Positions 1-6,335 of a stretch of DNA of 8,100 nt are shown here, one piece after another. Source of the DNA: an uncultured Burkholderiales bacterium (lineage in GTDB: Bacteria; Pseudomonadota; Gammaproteobacteria; Burkholderiales; Burkholderiaceae); NCBI GenBank assembly GCA_903845315.1, contig CAIMWY010000384.1, forward strand, positions 1 to 8,100, written 5' to 3'. The notes below the pieces were generated by a model. That model was not told the origin of the DNA and made no database searches. It saw only the letters and a program-made list of their open reading frames with translations. How positions within the stretch are numbered: position 1 is the first letter of the stretch; every line of letters begins with the position of its first letter. A program made the translations under genes and the position numbers.

Positions 1-931
1 GGCGGGCTTGAACGTGCGCATCGGCTCGATCAATCCTGAGATCAAAGAAAACACGACCATTGACTTGCCCAATGGTGACCAAGTCACCTTGGAACCAGTG
101 ATTCGAAGCAAGCATCGCATCGGTCTGAAAGACTTCGACCCCTGCACCATCTTGCTCAACAACGACTTGAGCGCAGGCATCCCCGGCATCTTGGAAGATT
201 TGCACGAGCAATACCTGTTGCCCCCGCTGCATGCCGGTTGGAGCGTGCGTCGCAAGAGCAAGCACTTCGAGTGTTACGAGGAGGTGGCCAAACGCTTTGG
301 CAAGTTGCTGGGCATTGATCCTTGGTTGATCAATCCGATGTTCAACCAATGTGGCGAAGTCAACTTTGCTGAAGGCACCGGCATGGAGTGTCTACAGACC
401 AACGTGGATGCACTGCTCACCAAGATCAAGCGCAAATACAAAGAGTACGGCATTCAATAAAAACCGTTTGTCATTGTGAAAGCAGACAACGGCACCTATG
501 GCATGGGCATCATGACGGTGCGTGATGTCAAAGACCTCGATGCCCTGAACCGTAGAACACGTAACAAAATGAGTGTTGTCAAAGATGGACAGGCGCTCAA
601 CCAAGTCATCATCCAAGAAGGCGTGCTCACGCACGAACGCTTGAATGACGCGGTGGCCGAACCCGTGGTTTACATGATGGACCGCTATGTGGTGGGTGGC
701 TTCTACCGCGTGCATGCCGACCGTGGCATTGACGAAAACCTGAATGCGCCAGGTGCCAGTTTTATACCCTTGGCGTTTGAGCAAAGTGCGCACACCCCTC
801 AACCAGGGGTCAAGCCCGGGGCCAGCACCCCGAACCGTTTCTATATGTATGGGGTGATTGGCCGCTTGGCCATGTTGGCGGCGAGCTATGAGCTTGAAGC
901 TACCGACCCTGAAGCTGAAAATTACGATTGA
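1..931 (+). pseudogene. gshA: Glutamate-cysteine ligase (proteobacterial gshA type), 5'-partial and interrupted by an in-frame stop
   Basis: Glutamate-cysteine ligase joins glutamate and cysteine in the first, ATP-dependent step of glutathione synthesis in the cytosol. The product resembles the roughly 430-residue ligase family first typified in acidithiobacilli and common in betaproteobacteria. The frame is open from base 2 (A-G-L-N-V-R), so the true start lies upstream; the TTG at position 8 is an internal leucine. About 309 codons are present. Family-like stretches include a glycine-rich segment VKADNGTYGMGIMTVRD just after base 473 and NRFYMYGVIGRLAMLAA near the C-terminus. A TAA at 458-460 splits the frame, yet homology continues in the same frame on both sides, as a single-base nonsense change would produce. 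No strong ribosome site precedes the GTG at 476, so efficient restart is doubtful. The gene ends 11 nt before kup and is evidently the first visible member of a gshA-kup-gshB operon. Family identity is confident; whether it is truly broken depends on the read accuracy at that codon. Confidence 0.85.
458..460 (+). other. In-frame TAA stop inside gshA
   Basis: The codons around this site read GGC ATT CAA TAA AAA CCG TTT GTC. From memory of the family, this position usually reads like I-x-E-K-P-F, so GAA (Glu) to TAA by one G-to-T change is the simplest explanation. No frame change occurs: codons before and after stay in frame 2 and both flanks look conserved. The alternatives are a sequencing or assembly error, a polymorphism, or read-through. 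Confidence 0.85.
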
Positions 932-934
932 GGT
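930..934 (+). promoter_or_regulatory. Ribosome binding site of kup, overlapping the gshA stop
   Basis: GAGGT lies 8 nt before the kup ATG at 943 and shares its first two bases with the TGA stop of gshA (929-931). It fixes the kup start, and its position suggests that translation of the two genes is coupled. A premature stop in gshA could therefore reduce kup translation, or expose the site differently; that consequence is inference. Confidence 0.65.
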
Positions 935-942
935 AGATCACG

Positions 943-2814
943 ATGGAACAACAAGCCAAGTCTTCACTGGCGGCCTTGACTTTGGGCGCCATTGGCGTCG
1001 TGTATGGCGACATCGGCACCAGCGTGCTGTATGCCATGAAAGAGGTGTTTGGCTCCGGCCATGTCGAGTTCACCCCAGACAACGTGTATGGCATCTTGTC
1101 CATCTTTTTTTGGACGCTCACCACCATTGTCTCGGTGAAGTACGTGGCCTTGGTGCTGCGTGCCGACAACAACGGTGAAGGGGGCTTGGTGGCCATGTTG
1201 GCCTTGGCCTCCATGTCCGTCAAAGACAAGCCCAAGCTGCGCAGCAAGATGTTGTTGGTGGGTATTTTTGGCACCTGCTTGTTTTATGGCGATGGTGTCA
1301 TCACCCCGGCCATTTCGGTGCTGTCTGCGGTGGAAGGCTTGGAGGTGGTGTCTCCGGCCTTTAAGAAGTATGTGATCCCACTCACACTCATCATTTTGTT
1401 TGGTTTGTTTGCGGTGCAAAAAAGTGGCACCGGAGGCATTGGCAAATTTTTCGGGCCAATCACGGTGGTGTGGTTCCTTGCCATCTCAGCATTGGGCGTG
1501 TATCACATCGCTTCACATCCGGAAATTTTGTGGGCCATCAGCCCGCACTATGCTTTGCGATTCATCTTCACCGAGCCTGAGGTCACCTTTTTGATCTTGG
1601 GGGCCGTGGTCTTGTGCGTCACGGGCGGTGAAGCCTTGTATGCCGACATGGGACATTTTGGTAAAAAACCCATCCGTGTCGCGTGGTTTGCCGTGGTCAT
1701 GCCTGCCTTGACATTGAACTACTTTGGTCAAGGCGCTTTGTTATTGGACAACCCAGCGGCTGTGTCCAACCCCTTCTTTTTGATGGCGCCTGATTGGTTG
1801 TTGGTGCCCTTGGTGGCCTTGGCCACCGCAGCCACTGTGATTGCGTCGCAGGCCTTGATCTCAGGTGCTTTCAGCGTCACCAAGCAAGTGGTGCAATTGG
1901 GCTTCTTGCCGCGTTTGCAAGTGCTGCACACCAGCGTCACAGACACCGGTCAAATCTACATCCCGTTTGTCAATTGGGGCTTGTTTGCCACCATCGTGCT
2001 GGCCGTGATGATGTTCAAGTCGTCCAGCAACTTGGCTGCAGCCTACGGCATTGCGGTGTGTACCGACATGTTGATCACCACCGTGCTGACTTTCTTCGTG
2101 ATTCGCTACAGCTGGAAATACCCGCTGTGGGTCTGCCTGTCTGCGACTGGGTTTTTCTTTGTGGTTGACCTTGCATTCTGGGCGTCCAACTTGCTCAAGC
2201 TGTTTGAAGGCGGCTGGTTCCCCTTGCTGATTGGCGCTGCGATTTTGATGCTCATGCTGACTTGGCGAGATGGCCGCGAAATACTGAATGAAAAGCGCAA
2301 AGAAGAAGCCATGGACTTGCCCAGCTTTTTAGAGGCGGTGTTTGTGTCGCCTCCTACCCGTGTTGACGGCACGGCAGTGTTTTTGACCTCCGGTAAAGGG
2401 TCTGTGCCCAACGCCATGCTGCACAACCTCAAGCACAACAAAGTTTTGCACACCCAAAATCTGTTCGTGAACGTGCAAAACCACGAAGTTCCTTGGATCG
2501 ACACCCAAGAGCGCTTGGTCGTTCAGTCCTTGGGCCATGACTGCTGGCAGGTGGTGATTCACTACGGCTTCAAAGACAACCCTGACGTGCCTGGCGCCTT
2601 GGCACAGTTGCGTGGCATGGGTTGCGAGGTCAGCCCTATGACCACCAGCTACTTCTTGTCGCGTGACAGCATCGTGCCCACCATCGGCACCGGCATGGCG
2701 CAGTGGCGTGAAAAGCTGTTTGCGCAGATGCACCTCAATGCCAGCTCTGCCGCTGACTTCTTGAACTTGCCCAGCAACTCGGTGGTCGAGTTGGGCAGCA
2801 AGATCGAGATTTAA
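943..2814 (+). CDS. kup: Kup-type low-affinity potassium uptake protein
   Basis: This protein belongs to the Kup/HAK/KT family, inner-membrane potassium importers generally thought to work by K+/H+ symport. At 623 residues it matches the usual bacterial length (about 620-630), so it appears complete. The N-terminus carries the family signature [19 protein letters not shown] (about residues 18-36), in which Val replaces the more usual Pro of GTSPLYA. Further family motifs are [27 protein letters not shown] and [17 protein letters not shown]. About twelve hydrophobic membrane segments fill residues 10-450. The remaining C-terminal part is the soluble domain typical of the family, with a [20 protein letters not shown] motif. 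The start at 943 is supported by GAGGT 8 nt upstream. The gene is sandwiched between gshA and gshB with 11-nt and 3-nt gaps, so it is almost certainly co-transcribed with glutathione synthesis. Potassium and glutathione are linked physiologically through glutathione-gated Kef efflux channels; a role here in balancing K+ with the glutathione pool is inference. Confidence 0.95.
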   Translation: MEQQAKSSLAALTLGAIGVVYGDIGTSVLYAMKEVFGSGHVEFTPDNVYGILSIFFWTLTTIVSVKYVALVLRADNNGEGGLVAMLALASMSVKDKPKLRSKMLLVGIFGTCLFYGDGVITPAISVLSAVEGLEVVSPAFKKYVIPLTLIILFGLFAVQKSGTGGIGKFFGPITVVWFLAISALGVYHIASHPEILWAISPHYALRFIFTEPEVTFLILGAVVLCVTGGEALYADMGHFGKKPIRVAWFAVVMPALTLNYFGQGALLLDNPAAVSNPFFLMAPDWLLVPLVALATAATVIASQALISGAFSVTKQVVQLGFLPRLQVLHTSVTDTGQIYIPFVNWGLFATIVLAVMMFKSSSNLAAAYGIAVCTDMLITTVLTFFVIRYSWKYPLWVCLSATGFFFVVDLAFWASNLLKLFEGGWFPLLIGAAILMLMLTWRDGREILNEKRKEEAMDLPSFLEAVFVSPPTRVDGTAVFLTSGKGSVPNAMLHNLKHNKVLHTQNLFVNVQNHEVPWIDTQERLVVQSLGHDCWQVVIHYGFKDNPDVPGALAQLRGMGCEVSPMTTSYFLSRDSIVPTIGTGMAQWREKLFAQMHLNASSAADFLNLPSNSVVELGSKIEI

Positions 2815-2817
2815 GCC

Positions 2818-3768
2818 ATGCACATCCTTTTCGTGGCAGATGCGCTGGCGTCTTTCAAAATCTACAAAGACACCACCTTTGCCATGATGCGCGAAGCACA
2901 ACAGCGCGGCCACCACGTGTTGGCGTGTGAGCCACACGACATCGTGTGGCAAAGCGGCCAGAAAGTCACCACACGGGCCCAGCGCATTCGCCTCACGGGG
3001 CAGACCGATGCATGGTTTGAGGTGCAAGGTGTGGACGAACACCTGGCCTTGCACAGCGTAGACGCGGTGATCATGCGCAAAGACCCACCGTTCGACAGCG
3101 AATACTTTTACGCCACCCACTTGTTAGAACAAGCCGAGCGTGAAGGTGCTCAGGTGTTCAACAAGCCCGCTGCGTTGCGTGACCATCCTGAGAAGTTGGC
3201 CATTTTGGAGTTCGCGCAATTCATCAGTCCCACGCTGGTGACGCGCGATGCGCAAGCCATCAAACACTTCCATGCCCAGCACCAAGACATCATCTTGAAG
3301 CCGCTCGACGGCATGGGCGGCATGGGCATTTTTCGTGTCAAAGCCGATGGTTTGAACCTTGGGGCCATCATTGAAACCCTCAACCGTGATGGTGCCCAAA
3401 CTGTCATGGTGCAAAAGTTTTTGCCGGCCATCGCGCAAGGCGACAAACGCGTGCTGGTGATCGGCGGCCAAGTGGTGCCGTATTGCTTGGCACGCATTCC
3501 ACAGGGCGGTGAAGTGCGTGGCAACTTGGCCGCAGGCGGCAAAGGCGTGGCGCAAGCCGTTTCGCCGCGCGACCGTGAAATTGCCGAGGCGCTGGGCCCG
3601 GTGCTGGCTACGCGTGGGTTGTTGTTGGTGGGCTTGGACGTGATTGGTGACTGCCTGACCGAGGTGAACGTCACCAGCCCCACGTGCTTTCAAGAAATCT
3701 TTGACCAGACCGGTTGCAACGTGGCGGCCTTGTTTGTCGACGCGCTGGAGGCGGCGGTGCGGCGGTGA
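2818..3768 (+). CDS. gshB: Glutathione synthetase
   Basis: GshB adds glycine to gamma-glutamylcysteine using ATP, the second step of glutathione synthesis, in the cytosol. The 316-residue length is normal for the bacterial enzyme, an ATP-grasp protein active as a tetramer in Escherichia coli. Visible family motifs, in order, are MRKDPPFDSEYFYATHLLE in the N-terminal part, the ATP-binding glycine-rich loop LKPLDGMGGMGIFRV, GDKRVLVIGG, RGNLAAGGKG, and the metal/substrate-binding segment EVNVTSPTCFQEI near the C-terminus. The start at 2818 lies 3 nt after the kup TAA, so translation is probably coupled; only a weak purine-rich GAGA precedes it. The gene is intact, unlike the interrupted gshA two genes upstream, so either gamma-glutamylcysteine comes from elsewhere or the gshA stop is not real. 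In several related genomes, as I recall them, gshB is followed by PTS IIA, HPr and ptsI genes; here the next gene is convergent and unrelated. Confidence 0.96.
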   Translation: MHILFVADALASFKIYKDTTFAMMREAQQRGHHVLACEPHDIVWQSGQKVTTRAQRIRLTGQTDAWFEVQGVDEHLALHSVDAVIMRKDPPFDSEYFYATHLLEQAEREGAQVFNKPAALRDHPEKLAILEFAQFISPTLVTRDAQAIKHFHAQHQDIILKPLDGMGGMGIFRVKADGLNLGAIIETLNRDGAQTVMVQKFLPAIAQGDKRVLVIGGQVVPYCLARIPQGGEVRGNLAAGGKGVAQAVSPRDREIAEALGPVLATRGLLLVGLDVIGDCLTEVNVTSPTCFQEIFDQTGCNVAALFVDALEAAVRR

Positions 3769-3796
3769 CTCGTGGGCCATCGCAAACCAAGTAGCC

Positions 3797-4576
3797 TCAA
3801 CCCAAAACAACCGCTCCATCCACAAACACCTTCAACTCACCCGGTGCAAACGGCGTCCACGCTTCGTTCGTGGTCAGCGGTTCGGTCACCACCACAGCCA
3901 CCCGGTCATCGGGCGAGGCATGCTCGGCAAAGTTAATGCTCATGTCTTGATCGCTCAAAGTCGCCGTGGCGAATGGGTGGCGGCGCTCTAGATAACACAG
4001 GTGGGTCGATGCATGCGCCCACAACGCCTGCCCGTTGGAGAGTAAAAAGTTGAAGGTGCCGTGTTTGGCAATGCGTGGCACCAACTCGCGCAGTGTCAGC
4101 GTCAGCTCTGCCACTGAAGGCACGTTGGCATGCGACTTGGCCAGTTCTTGCATCAACCAGCAAAACGCTTTTTCGCTGTCGGTTTGACCGACCGGTTTGA
4201 AGTTGCCGTGCAAGCGGGGCGCATAGTTCTCTAAATTTCCGTTGTGCGCAAACACCCAGTAGCGGCCCCATAACTCGCGTACAAATGGATGACAGTTCTC
4301 CAGCGCCACTTTGCCTTGGGTGGCCTTGCGGATGTGCGAAATCACGTTGCGGCTTTTGATGGGATAGCGCCGAATCAGCTCAGCGACCGGCGAGGTGCTG
4401 GCAGGCAAGTGGTCGATGAAGTGACGCAGGCCCCGGTCATGTTCAGCGCCTTCAAAAAACGCAATGCCCCAACCGTCGGCATGGTGGCCTGTCACGCCCG
4501 CGCGTTGCGCAAACCCAGTGAAGCTGAAGCTCGCGTCGGTGGGGTTTTTACAGTTCAAGCCGAGGAGTTGACACAT
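3797..4576 (-). CDS. Class II glutamine amidotransferase, YafJ-like
   Basis: This 259-residue protein is a stand-alone class II (Ntn-type) glutamine amidotransferase domain resembling E. coli YafJ. The initiator Met is followed directly by Cys2, the expected N-terminal nucleophile once Met is removed (MCQLLGLN). Other family motifs are GHHADGWGIAFF (about residues 30-41), the arginine-containing SHIRKAT (80-86), CHPF (95-98), the glutamine-pocket FAHNGNL (109-115) and GQTDSEKAF (130-138). The domain would release ammonia from, or hydrolyse, a gamma-glutamyl amide; no partner synthetase domain is fused. Characterised relatives of this domain class include EgtC (gamma-glutamyl removal in ergothioneine synthesis) and yeast Dug3 (glutathione breakdown), which makes the nearby glutathione genes intriguing but proves nothing. 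It starts 6 nt after the stop of the exporter gene and is the last gene of a minus-strand unit. It ends 28 nt from the gshB stop, tail to tail. The true substrate is unknown. Confidence 0.9.
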   Translation of the reverse strand: MCQLLGLNCKNPTDASFSFTGFAQRAGVTGHHADGWGIAFFEGAEHDRGLRHFIDHLPASTSPVAELIRRYPIKSRNVISHIRKATQGKVALENCHPFVRELWGRYWVFAHNGNLENYAPRLHGNFKPVGQTDSEKAFCWLMQELAKSHANVPSVAELTLTLRELVPRIAKHGTFNFLLSNGQALWAHASTHLCYLERRHPFATATLSDQDMSINFAEHASPDDRVAVVVTEPLTTNEAWTPFAPGELKVFVDGAVVLG

Positions 4577-4582
4577 GGTGGC

Positions 4583-6055
4583 TTATTTCGATTCATCGAT
4601 GGCAGCTTGACGTATGTCTCGAATTTTCCAGGCTGCCAACATGGCCAGGGCACACACGGCGGCCAACAGCAAAAACACTTCGTCAAATGCGGCCAAACGT
4701 GCCAGCGAGGTGTTGGCATTGGTCAGTGTGTCGCCGTGTGCCGCCAGCCGCCACTCCAGCAAGATACCGCACAAGCTCACGCCTGCAGCACCGCCGAGCA
4801 TGCGCAAAAAGTTGATGGTGCTCGCGCCTTGCGGAATCAACTGTGTGTCCAAACTGCGCATGGCACCGATGTTGAGTGAGGGCAGCACAAAGCCCAGGCC
4901 AATGCGGCCCAGAACGGCCAACACCACCAACACCCACAAGGCAGTTTGTAAATTAACGATCAACATCAATGCAAACGACAACGCGAGCATCGCCAAGCCA
5001 AAGCTCACCAGCAAATGCGTGGGGTGGGTGCTGGAGTAGCGACCTACGATGGCAATGGTGACCGCCAGCACCAAGCCCGCAGGTAACAGCAAGGTGCCCA
5101 CGTGGCTGGCAGACAGACCTAAGCCCAATTGCAGATAGACCGGAATCAAATAGGTCGAACCAAACAAGGCAATGCCGTAAATAAAGGCCACCACCGCGCC
5201 CATGGCGAAGGGGCGGTGCGTAAACAGCGCCAAGTTCATCAAGGGCAAGCCATCGCGCACCATTTGCCAACGCTGCCAAGCAATGAAGCCCAACAAGCTG
5301 CCTAGGGTGGCCAACAACAAGCTCAGCGACAGGCCGTATTGCCCACGATGCAGCATCACCAGACCGTTGAGCAGGCACAGGGTGCCTACAGTGGCCAAGG
5401 CCAAGCCACACAGGTCTAAGGAGGGCTTGCCATGGTTGGCGCTCACACCACCGGGGGCCGTGGTGGGCACATAGCGGTGCGACAGCCACAGCGATGCCGC
5501 ACAAAACGGCAGCACCATGAAAAACAAAGAACGCCAACCAAACATATCCACCAGCAAACCACCAATGCTCGGTCCGATGGCGGGGGCCAGCACCACGCCC
5601 ATGCCAAACCAGCTGTTGGCGCGGCCCTGCTCAGAGGTGTCAAAGGCGCGCAAGATGATGATGGCGGGTATGGGCTGAACCACACCTGCAGCCAAACCCT
5701 CGGCCACGCGGGCTGCAAGCACCAAGTTGTAGTCGGTAGACAGCCCGCCTGTGACGCCTGCAGTGGCCAGCAACAACATGCAGCCCGTGTAGGTGCGGCG
5801 GTAGCCAAAACGCACCAGAAGCCAAGGCGTGGTCAACATCGACACGGTCATGGCCACCATGAAGCCCGAGCTCACCCACTGCGCTTGCTCTTGGCCGATG
5901 GCAAATTGCCGACTCATATCGGGGATGCCCACGTTCATGACGGTCGAGGAAATAATGGCCGCCATCGAGCCAATCATCACCGAGGCCAGCATCAGCCAGC
6001 GATGACGGGTGCCATAGCGGCTTTGCAGTTCGGCCAACGAACCTGCTTCAGACAT
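4583..6055 (-). CDS. DHA2-family (EmrB/QacA-like) MFS exporter
   Basis: This 490-residue inner-membrane protein belongs to the major facilitator superfamily, drug:H+ antiporter-2 group, whose members typically have fourteen membrane helices. Visible features are a first helix at about residues 20-42 ending in STVMNVGIPDM (the DHA2 helix-1 motif, here without the frequent Asp); WVSSGFMVAM at 60-69; a motif-A-like loop LLVRFGYRRTY at 79-89; and the antiporter motif C, GVVLAPAIGPSIGG, around 153-166. Length and helix-rich composition agree with a complete gene. I chose the ATG at 6055 (MSEAGSL) rather than the longer frame reaching 6136, because the extra N-terminus is basic and falls inside the CWC gene. 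The chosen start overlaps the CWC stop by 8 nt (ATGTCTGA). No EmrA-like adaptor or regulator lies next to it. The substrate cannot be read from sequence; multidrug or metabolite efflux is the family expectation. Confidence 0.92.
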   Translation of the reverse strand: MSEAGSLAELQSRYGTRHRWLMLASVMIGSMAAIISSTVMNVGIPDMSRQFAIGQEQAQWVSSGFMVAMTVSMLTTPWLLVRFGYRRTYTGCMLLLATAGVTGGLSTDYNLVLAARVAEGLAAGVVQPIPAIIILRAFDTSEQGRANSWFGMGVVLAPAIGPSIGGLLVDMFGWRSLFFMVLPFCAASLWLSHRYVPTTAPGGVSANHGKPSLDLCGLALATVGTLCLLNGLVMLHRGQYGLSLSLLLATLGSLLGFIAWQRWQMVRDGLPLMNLALFTHRPFAMGAVVAFIYGIALFGSTYLIPVYLQLGLGLSASHVGTLLLPAGLVLAVTIAIVGRYSSTHPTHLLVSFGLAMLALSFALMLIVNLQTALWVLVVLAVLGRIGLGFVLPSLNIGAMRSLDTQLIPQGASTINFLRMLGGAAGVSLCGILLEWRLAAHGDTLTNANTSLARLAAFDEVFLLLAAVCALAMLAAWKIRDIRQAAIDESK

Positions 6056-6290
6056 GCTGTGAACTTTGAGTTTGTGTGTTTGTTTGTGCGCAGTGCTCGC
6101 AAATACATGCCTTGCCTTGCGCAGGCGCAGGCACACGCGCCAACAGTTCGGCAGAGAAGGCTGCCTTGACGCACCAGCATGTTTGCACGGGCAGCCCGCT
6201 GGCTTTGGCGGTTTCCATGGCGCACAGATTGGATTGACCGCACACAGGGCAGACGCTGGGGTGGATAGAAGCAGGACTCAAGGTGGGCAT
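6048..6290 (-). CDS. Small cysteine-rich CWC-family protein
   Basis: This 80-residue protein carries eight cysteines at about positions 14, 17, 23, 38, 40, 62, 64 and 67. They are arranged as CPVCG, then a central CWC (38-40), a helical ELLARVPAPAQGKAC segment, and a final CICEHC. This matches the layout of the Cys_rich_CWC family (PF14375 as I recall it), small proteins of unknown function likely to bind a metal through cysteine pairs. The start is taken as the ATG at 6290 (MPTLSPAS), because the conserved region begins soon after it and the longer frame to 6464 would run into the divergent photolyase-like gene. No clear ribosome binding site precedes this ATG. The stop (6048-6050) overlaps the exporter start by 8 nt, so the two are probably translationally coupled. 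The gene is the first of the minus-strand unit. No membrane segment or signal peptide is seen, so the protein is probably cytosolic. Confidence 0.83.
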   Translation of the reverse strand: MPTLSPASIHPSVCPVCGQSNLCAMETAKASGLPVQTCWCVKAAFSAELLARVPAPAQGKACICEHCAQTNTQTQSSQHV

Positions 6291-6335
6291 GCACAAAGTG
6301 TAGCGAGGCGAAGCGGGCACAATTCGTATCTTGTG
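6291..6335. promoter_or_regulatory. Short divergent intergenic region between the CWC and photolyase-like genes
   Basis: Only 45 nt separate the two divergent ATGs, and the region must hold at least part of both promoters. On the minus strand, TACACT (6302-6297) resembles a -10 element and would place transcription start at or next to the ATG at 6290. On the plus strand, TATCTT (6327-6332) is a weak -10 candidate close to the ATG at 6336. No good -35 hexamers and no Shine-Dalgarno sequences are visible on either side, so the promoter positions are only guesses. Confidence 0.35.

Noticed and set aside
794..810. Perfect 6-bp hairpin (ACCCCT-CAACC-AGGGGT) near the gshA 3' end
   Set aside because: It lies within the coding sequence, has no T-run, and coding homology continues through it; a terminator there would cut gshA short.
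476..931. Second half of gshA as an independent gene starting at GTG 476
   Set aside because: There is no ribosome binding site, the frame is shared with the upstream half, and the segment is only the middle and C-terminal part of the ligase.
2329..3120. Long minus-strand open frame (263 codons) across the kup-gshB junction
   Set aside because: It lies antisense to two clearly conserved genes, is rich in His/Val/Gln as expected for a shadow frame, and has no recognisable motif.
3124..3825. Minus-strand open frame (233 codons) opposite gshB
   Set aside because: It is entirely antisense to gshB, overlaps the amidotransferase end, and shows no domain; it arises from codon bias of the real gene.
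5432..6169. Plus-strand His/Gln/Arg-rich open frame (245 codons) opposite the exporter
   Set aside because: Its composition is typical of a frame antisense to a membrane protein, and it covers the exporter and CWC genes, both well supported.
6066..6335. Upstream 90-codon extension of the photolyase-like frame
   Set aside because: It is antisense to the CWC gene and lacks photolyase features; conserved sequence begins at the ATG at 6336.
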